Shown here piece by piece: positions 60,556 through 64,000 of a DNA stretch of 64,000 bases. Each line of letters begins with the position of its first letter. Position 1 is the stretch's first letter. The DNA is taken from positions 992,001-1,056,000 of the forward strand of contig NZ_JBNPXQ010000001.1 of assembly GCF_050433225.1 (NCBI RefSeq), in the 5' to 3' direction. The notes beneath the pieces were generated by a model that was not told the DNA's origin, ran no database searches, and saw nothing but the letters and a program-made list of their open reading frames with translations. This DNA comes from Sphingomonas_D zeicaulis (GTDB lineage: Bacteria; Pseudomonadota; Alphaproteobacteria; Sphingomonadales; Sphingomonadaceae). Position numbers and translations under genes: made by a program.

Positions 60556-61073
60556 CGCTCGATCGCCTCATAGCGCGCGCCGTCGCTGCCGATCGTGCTT
60601 TCGAACAGCATGAAATGCTCGACGGTAAAGCGCATGCCCATCACCGCGGCGGCATTGGCGACAAAGCCGTCGATCGCGCCGCAACTTCGCCCGAAGCGCG
60701 CAACGGTGATATGGGGGATATAGGCGCGACCCTCCGGCGGCAGGCCGGCGCGTTGCACCGCCTGGTCGACCTTGCGGTGGAGGGCGGCGACCTGATCGTG
60801 CGGCCGTACCCCCACCCACAACGTATCCACCATGCCGCGCCGGTCGAACTGGCCGACGCCATCGAGCGAGAGTTCGAAGGGGAGGGTGGCAATCGAACCG
60901 AGCGCGGTCGCGATGTCCTCCGCCTGATGGCGATCGACCTCGCCGATGAAGCGCAAGGTGAGATGCAACTGGTCGTCATCCTGCCAGCGCGCACCGGGCA
61001 CGCCGCCCATCACATCTATCAATGCGGAACGGATTGGCGGCGGCGGGCGTAGTGCGACGAAGAGACGGTGCAT
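60540..61073 (-). CDS. thpR: RNA 2',3'-cyclic phosphodiesterase
   Basis: 177 residues of the 2H phosphoesterase superfamily with both HxT/S motifs, HLTLRFIG and HITVARFG. It opens 2',3'-cyclic phosphates on RNA; older names refer to 2'-5' RNA ligase activity. Start MHRLFVALRPP at 61073. Confidence 0.92.
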   Translation of the reverse strand: MHRLFVALRPPPPIRSALIDVMGGVPGARWQDDDQLHLTLRFIGEVDRHQAEDIATALGSIATLPFELSLDGVGQFDRRGMVDTLWVGVRPHDQVAALHRKVDQAVQRAGLPPEGRAYIPHITVARFGRSCGAIDGFVANAAAVMGMRFTVEHFMLFESTIGSDGARYEAIERYRLR

Positions 61074-61159
61074 GTCGGGCGAACCTTGTTATCTTACCAC
61101 AGGCCTGTCTGGGACATATTATGTTACATTTCAGTCTGCCACCGAAAGGCCTGTTTCCC

Positions 61160-61188
61160 TTGAAAAGCGCGGGTCCGGCGGTGATATT
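61160..61188 (+). promoter_or_regulatory. Possible sigma70-type promoter of the BI-1 family gene
   Basis: TTGAAA at 61160-61165, a 17-base spacer and GATATT at 61183-61188, followed by AAGGAG and the ATG at 61233. The wider CCCTTGAAA also recalls a heat-shock -35. Confidence 0.4.
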
Positions 61189-61232
61189 ACAGGCATCCGC
61201 CACTGATGGCGGTCAAAGGAGCTTATTGAAAG

Positions 61233-61979
61233 ATGGCAAACTGGTCTGACCCGAGGTCGCCCGCGGCTGGCGCTGGAGCCAGGCCCGGAGCGGGTGCAGG
61301 TGCGCGTGACGTCGATTTCGACGCTGGCCTGCGCAAGTACATGCTGTCGGTCTACAATTATATGGCGCTGGGTGTTGCACTCACCGGCACCGTCGCCTTC
61401 TTCTTCGCGTCGTCGGGCATGGCGGCGTCGATCTTCGGCAGCCCCGGCATCCTGAAGTATCTCTTCATGTTTGCGCCGCTGGCGTTCATCATGGTGCTGA
61501 GCTTCGGCATCAACCGTCTGTCGACGGGGGCGATGCAGGCGCTGTTCTGGGCTTTCGCGGCGGTCATGGGCGTTTCGATGTCCACGATCTTCATCCGCTT
61601 TACCGGCCCGTCGATCGCGCTGACCTTTTTCTCGACGACGGCGGCGTTCGCGGCGCTCAGCCTCTATGGTTACACCACCAAGCGTGACCTGTCGGGCTTC
61701 GGCACCTTCCTGATTATGGGCCTCGTCGGCCTGATCGTGGCGTCGATCCTGAACATCTTCCTGGGCTCGGGCACGCTCTCGATGGTGATCAGCGCAGTCG
61801 GCGTGCTGCTGTTCGCAGGCCTCACCGCCTATGACACGCAGCAGATCAAGAGCATCTACTTCCATGTCCAGGGCACCGACTTCATGGGCAAGGCGGTGAT
61901 CATGGGCGCGCTGAACCTGTATCTGGACTTCGTGAACATGTTCCAGTTCCTGCTGAGCTTCCTCGGCAACCGCGATTAA
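61233..61979 (+). CDS. Bax inhibitor-1/YccA family membrane protein
   Basis: 248 residues with seven membrane helices after a Gly/Ala/Arg-rich N-terminus. The family end MGALNLYLDFVNMFQFLLSF and the helix TAYDTQQIKSIYF are diagnostic. Bacterial members (YbhL/YccA type) are linked to proton/calcium leak and membrane protease control. AAGGAG precedes the ATG. Confidence 0.92.
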   Translation: MANWSDPRSPAAGAGARPGAGAGARDVDFDAGLRKYMLSVYNYMALGVALTGTVAFFFASSGMAASIFGSPGILKYLFMFAPLAFIMVLSFGINRLSTGAMQALFWAFAAVMGVSMSTIFIRFTGPSIALTFFSTTAAFAALSLYGYTTKRDLSGFGTFLIMGLVGLIVASILNIFLGSGTLSMVISAVGVLLFAGLTAYDTQQIKSIYFHVQGTDFMGKAVIMGALNLYLDFVNMFQFLLSFLGNRD

Positions 61980-62007
61980 TCTGCGGACTGGAATGGGTGA
62001 AAAGAAG

Positions 62008-62037
62008 GCCCGGCGGAGCGATCCGCCGGGCTTTTTT
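62008..62037 (+). terminator. Intrinsic terminator of the BI-1 family gene
   Basis: GCCCGGCGGA and TCCGCCGGGC form a 10-bp stem with a GCGA loop, then TTTTTT. It lies 28 bases after the stop codon. Confidence 0.9.
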
Positions 62038-62085
62038 GTTTCCGGGCTTCTTCCCCTTCTGCTCGGGGCGGTGGTGGCGGATATG

Positions 62086-62112
62086 TCCTCCCCAAGCAGA
62101 GTTCGGGGAGGA
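62086..62112. terminator. Hairpin between convergent genes
   Basis: TCCTCCCC (62086-62093) pairs with GGGGAGGA (62105-62112). The same CTCCCC...GGGGAG core occurs at 34652-34684, so this may be a recurring intergenic element of the genome. Confidence 0.4.
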
Positions 62113-62182
62113 AATCGGTGCTTAGCCCGGACGTGTGAACATCGTAGTCCGGTGATGAAGGCTTTTCGTAAGCCGGAGGCCC

Positions 62183-62800
62183 TTAGGCCCCGTTCGCCCG
62201 CTGCGCCGCCGGCCGGGCACTAGCCCGCGCCACATAGTCCTGGATCACCTGACTTTCCTTGATCCGCGGCGCGCCGAACATGCCAGCCCAGCCCAGCGAG
62301 GCGGCGACATAGATGTCGGCGGCGCTGAAGTTGTCGCCCAGCAGCCACGGGCCTTGCGCCAGCGCCTTCTCCAGCGTGTCTACGACATGGTCATAATCGC
62401 CCCAGCCAAGCGAGCGCGGGTTAATGGTGGAGTCGGGCCGCATCATCCGGTCGGTCATCGCCGGTTCGAAGCAACTGCCCATGAAGAACAGCCAGCGATA
62501 CATTGTGCCGCGTTCCGGGCTGCCCGGTGGCGGCGCGAGGCCGGCGTCGGGATAGGCATCGGCCAGCCATGCGATGATGGCGCCATTTTCGGTCAGCACC
62601 GTGCCGTCGTCCAGCACCAGCGTCGGGATCTTGCCCATGGGGTTGATCGCGAGGAACTCGTCCGATCGCGAGTCGATGCCCTCACCCTCGCCAAACCTTA
62701 CCTGCTTGATTTCATAATCGGCGCCCGCTTCCTCGAGCGCCCAGCGCGTCACCGCCGCCCGGCTTTGCGGATTATAGTAGAAATCGATCTTTCCAGCCAT
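62183..62800 (-). CDS. Glutathione S-transferase
   Basis: 205 residues. Thioredoxin-like N-terminal domain (IDFYYNPQSRAAVTRWALEE, INPMGKIPTLVLDDG, LTENGAIIAWLAD) and a helical C-terminal domain with FSAADIYVAASLGW. AGGAGG lies upstream of the ATG at 62800. Conjugation or other glutathione-linked substrate unknown. Confidence 0.9.
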   Translation of the reverse strand: MAGKIDFYYNPQSRAAVTRWALEEAGADYEIKQVRFGEGEGIDSRSDEFLAINPMGKIPTLVLDDGTVLTENGAIIAWLADAYPDAGLAPPPGSPERGTMYRWLFFMGSCFEPAMTDRMMRPDSTINPRSLGWGDYDHVVDTLEKALAQGPWLLGDNFSAADIYVAASLGWAGMFGAPRIKESQVIQDYVARASARPAAQRANGA

Positions 62801-62843
62801 GTCACCCTCCTGTTGCGCGCACAAGAACATATAGGGAACGATA

Positions 62844-63728
62844 TCAATCGTCGAGTCGTGATTTGAGAAAGGCGAGAGTTCGGCCCCAAGCCAGATCGGC
62901 TGCCGCCTTGTCATAGCGTTCGGCGGAGGTGTCGTTGTTGAAGGCGTGGTTGGCGCCCTGGTAGAAGTAGGCTTCGCTCGGGACGCCGGCGGCCTTCAAC
63001 GCGTCGATCCAGGGCTGCGCGGTCTTGTTCACCCGCTCGTCATTGCCGGCGTAGTGCAGCAGCATCGCCGCCTTGACCCTCGAGGCCTCGGCGGGGTCAG
63101 GGGCGGGGCCATAATAAGGCACGGCGGCAGCCAGAGCGGGGCCCGCGGCGACCGCCAGCCGGTCGGTCATCGCGCCGCCCCAGCAGAAGCCCATCGCGCC
63201 GACCTTGCCGTTGACGCCGGGCTGAGTGCGCAGCCAGCCGATCGTCGCAACGCCGTCCGCCACCGCGGTCGCCAGATCGAGCGCACCGATCGCGGTGCGC
63301 GCGGCATCCTCGTCGGCCGGTGTGCCGCCGGAGATGCTGAGGAAATCGGGCGCGAGCGCGTCGAACCCGGCCAGCGCGACGCGGCGCGCAACGTCGCGGA
63401 TGTGCTCATTGAGCCCACGATTTTCGTGGATCACCAGTACGCCCCCTAGCTTGCCCGTCGCCTTGGCGGGGCGGGCGCGATAGCCCTTCATCGTCCGTCC
63501 GCCGGCGACCGGCCACGCGGCTGCGGCGCCTTTCACGCGCGCGTCGTCGGCCGCGACGATCGCGGCGGCGGCGGGATCGGCGGCGATCGTCGCCAGCAGC
63601 ACATTGGCAGCGGCGGCACTGCCCGCCAGTCTGGTCAGTTCGGTCATGAAGGCTCGTCGATCATGATCGACGTGGGTAAACCGGTCGTAGAGCGCGATCG
63701 CAGCTTCGCGCACGGACTTGTCGATCAT
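62844..63728 (-). CDS. Dienelactone hydrolase family protein
   Basis: 294 residues. About 90 extra N-terminal residues (helical) precede the alpha/beta hydrolase core. Nucleophile Cys in GFCWGGAM, Asp region in HYAGNDERVNKTA and His in GANHAFNND. Cytoplasmic. Substrate unknown; length and sequence differ from the DLH at 14889-15614. Confidence 0.87.
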   Translation of the reverse strand: MIDKSVREAAIALYDRFTHVDHDRRAFMTELTRLAGSAAAANVLLATIAADPAAAAIVAADDARVKGAAAAWPVAGGRTMKGYRARPAKATGKLGGVLVIHENRGLNEHIRDVARRVALAGFDALAPDFLSISGGTPADEDAARTAIGALDLATAVADGVATIGWLRTQPGVNGKVGAMGFCWGGAMTDRLAVAAGPALAAAVPYYGPAPDPAEASRVKAAMLLHYAGNDERVNKTAQPWIDALKAAGVPSEAYFYQGANHAFNNDTSAERYDKAAADLAWGRTLAFLKSRLDD

Positions 63729-63765
63729 TTCCAGCCTCTCCCTCGTGCCCCCGCGGGGCGTGATT

Positions 63766-64000
63766 TCATGCCGTCAGCCACGCCTCCAGCGCGTCATGCG
63801 CGGTCGCCGCCGCCGCCCACAGATCGGGTTCGGCGAGATCCTCGGGCGCGATATGCTCGGGCCAGTAACGTTCGACCAGCGCGTGAAGCTGCTCCCAGCG
63901 CGCCTCGGTCAGCAGGAAGGCGGGGTCGATGCCGGCGATTGCCGCCTCGCTCACCGGCACGCGCAGCCGCAGGCAGGCAGGACCGCCCCCATTGCGCATT
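63766..64000 (-). CDS. astB: N-succinylarginine dihydrolase, C-terminal end (5' part outside window)
   Basis: The last 77 residues begin with MRNGGGPACLRLRVPVSEAA, the conserved arginine-binding segment near the C-terminus of AstB, and end EAWLTA. The frame is open through the edge of the window. AstB catalyses the second step of the arginine succinyltransferase pathway. Confidence 0.8.
   Translation of the reverse strand, partial: MRNGGGPACLRLRVPVSEAAIAGIDPAFLLTEARWEQLHALVERYWPEHIAPEDLAEPDLWAAAATAHDALEAWLTA

Noticed and set aside
1..64000. Insertion sequences, prophage, integrase or CRISPR arrays
   Set aside because: No transposase, integrase, phage structural gene or regularly spaced repeat array was found on either strand.

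Overview
The window is chromosomal, GC-rich DNA from an alphaproteobacterium, most likely a Sphingomonas-type member of the Sphingomonadaceae. The evidence is inferred from gene content and family resemblance: an XrtA/exosortase-linked acyl-CoA ligase plus decarboxylase cassette, a psp operon with sphingomonad-like small proteins, a bacteriophytochrome with an HWE-type kinase, and Si-specific transhydrogenase. No rRNA lies in the window and no species can be named.

Left third (1-30 kb) is mostly accessory and stress related. It opens with a DUF4142 fragment and a large (alpha/alpha)6-type glycosidase-like protein. A manganese catalase / DUF892 ferritin-like / ZIP transporter operon follows, preceded by a perfect match to the alphaproteobacterial general-stress (EcfG) promoter. 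Next is a saccharide module: a GH5-like hydrolase, a glycosyltransferase fused to UDP-galactopyranose mutase, and galE. An Nramp transporter gene is visibly decayed. Then come htpG, a GFA-family protein, a dienelactone hydrolase, the katE-ankyrin pair facing a Crp/Fnr regulator, a PAS hybrid kinase, exonuclease III, a bacteriophytochrome kinase and a CYTH-like hypothetical protein.

Middle (29-46 kb) is mainly housekeeping. It holds the lepB-rnc-era operon, pgi, gor, a lipoprotein related to intradiol dioxygenases that carries two Pro-Thr repeat tracts, an EF-hand protein, trxB, and an exosortase-associated set (acyl carrier protein, AMP ligase, PLP decarboxylase, and a glutamine amidotransferase that has lost its key catalytic motifs). 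tRNA-His, a VanX-like dipeptidase and sthA follow.

Right third (45.6-64 kb) contains a complete cytochrome c maturation run ccmC-D-E-F-G-H-I with overlapping ends, kup, a cytochrome c lipoprotein with sufE, and a phage-shock (psp) locus. In the psp locus, pspF faces an operon that begins with a small exported protein behind a sigma54 promoter and continues pspA-pspB-pspC plus three further small membrane-anchored coiled-coil proteins that look like PspB relatives. sodB, a DUF2061 protein, an MFS transporter, a low-molecular-weight phosphatase, thpR, a Bax-inhibitor-1 family protein, a GST, a second dienelactone hydrolase and the C-terminal end of astB close the window.

The strongest candidates for undescribed biology are the enlarged psp operon, the catalytically degenerate amidotransferase in the exosortase-linked set, the glycosyltransferase-mutase fusion, and the dioxygenase-like lipoprotein with PT tracts and an altered metal-ligand position.
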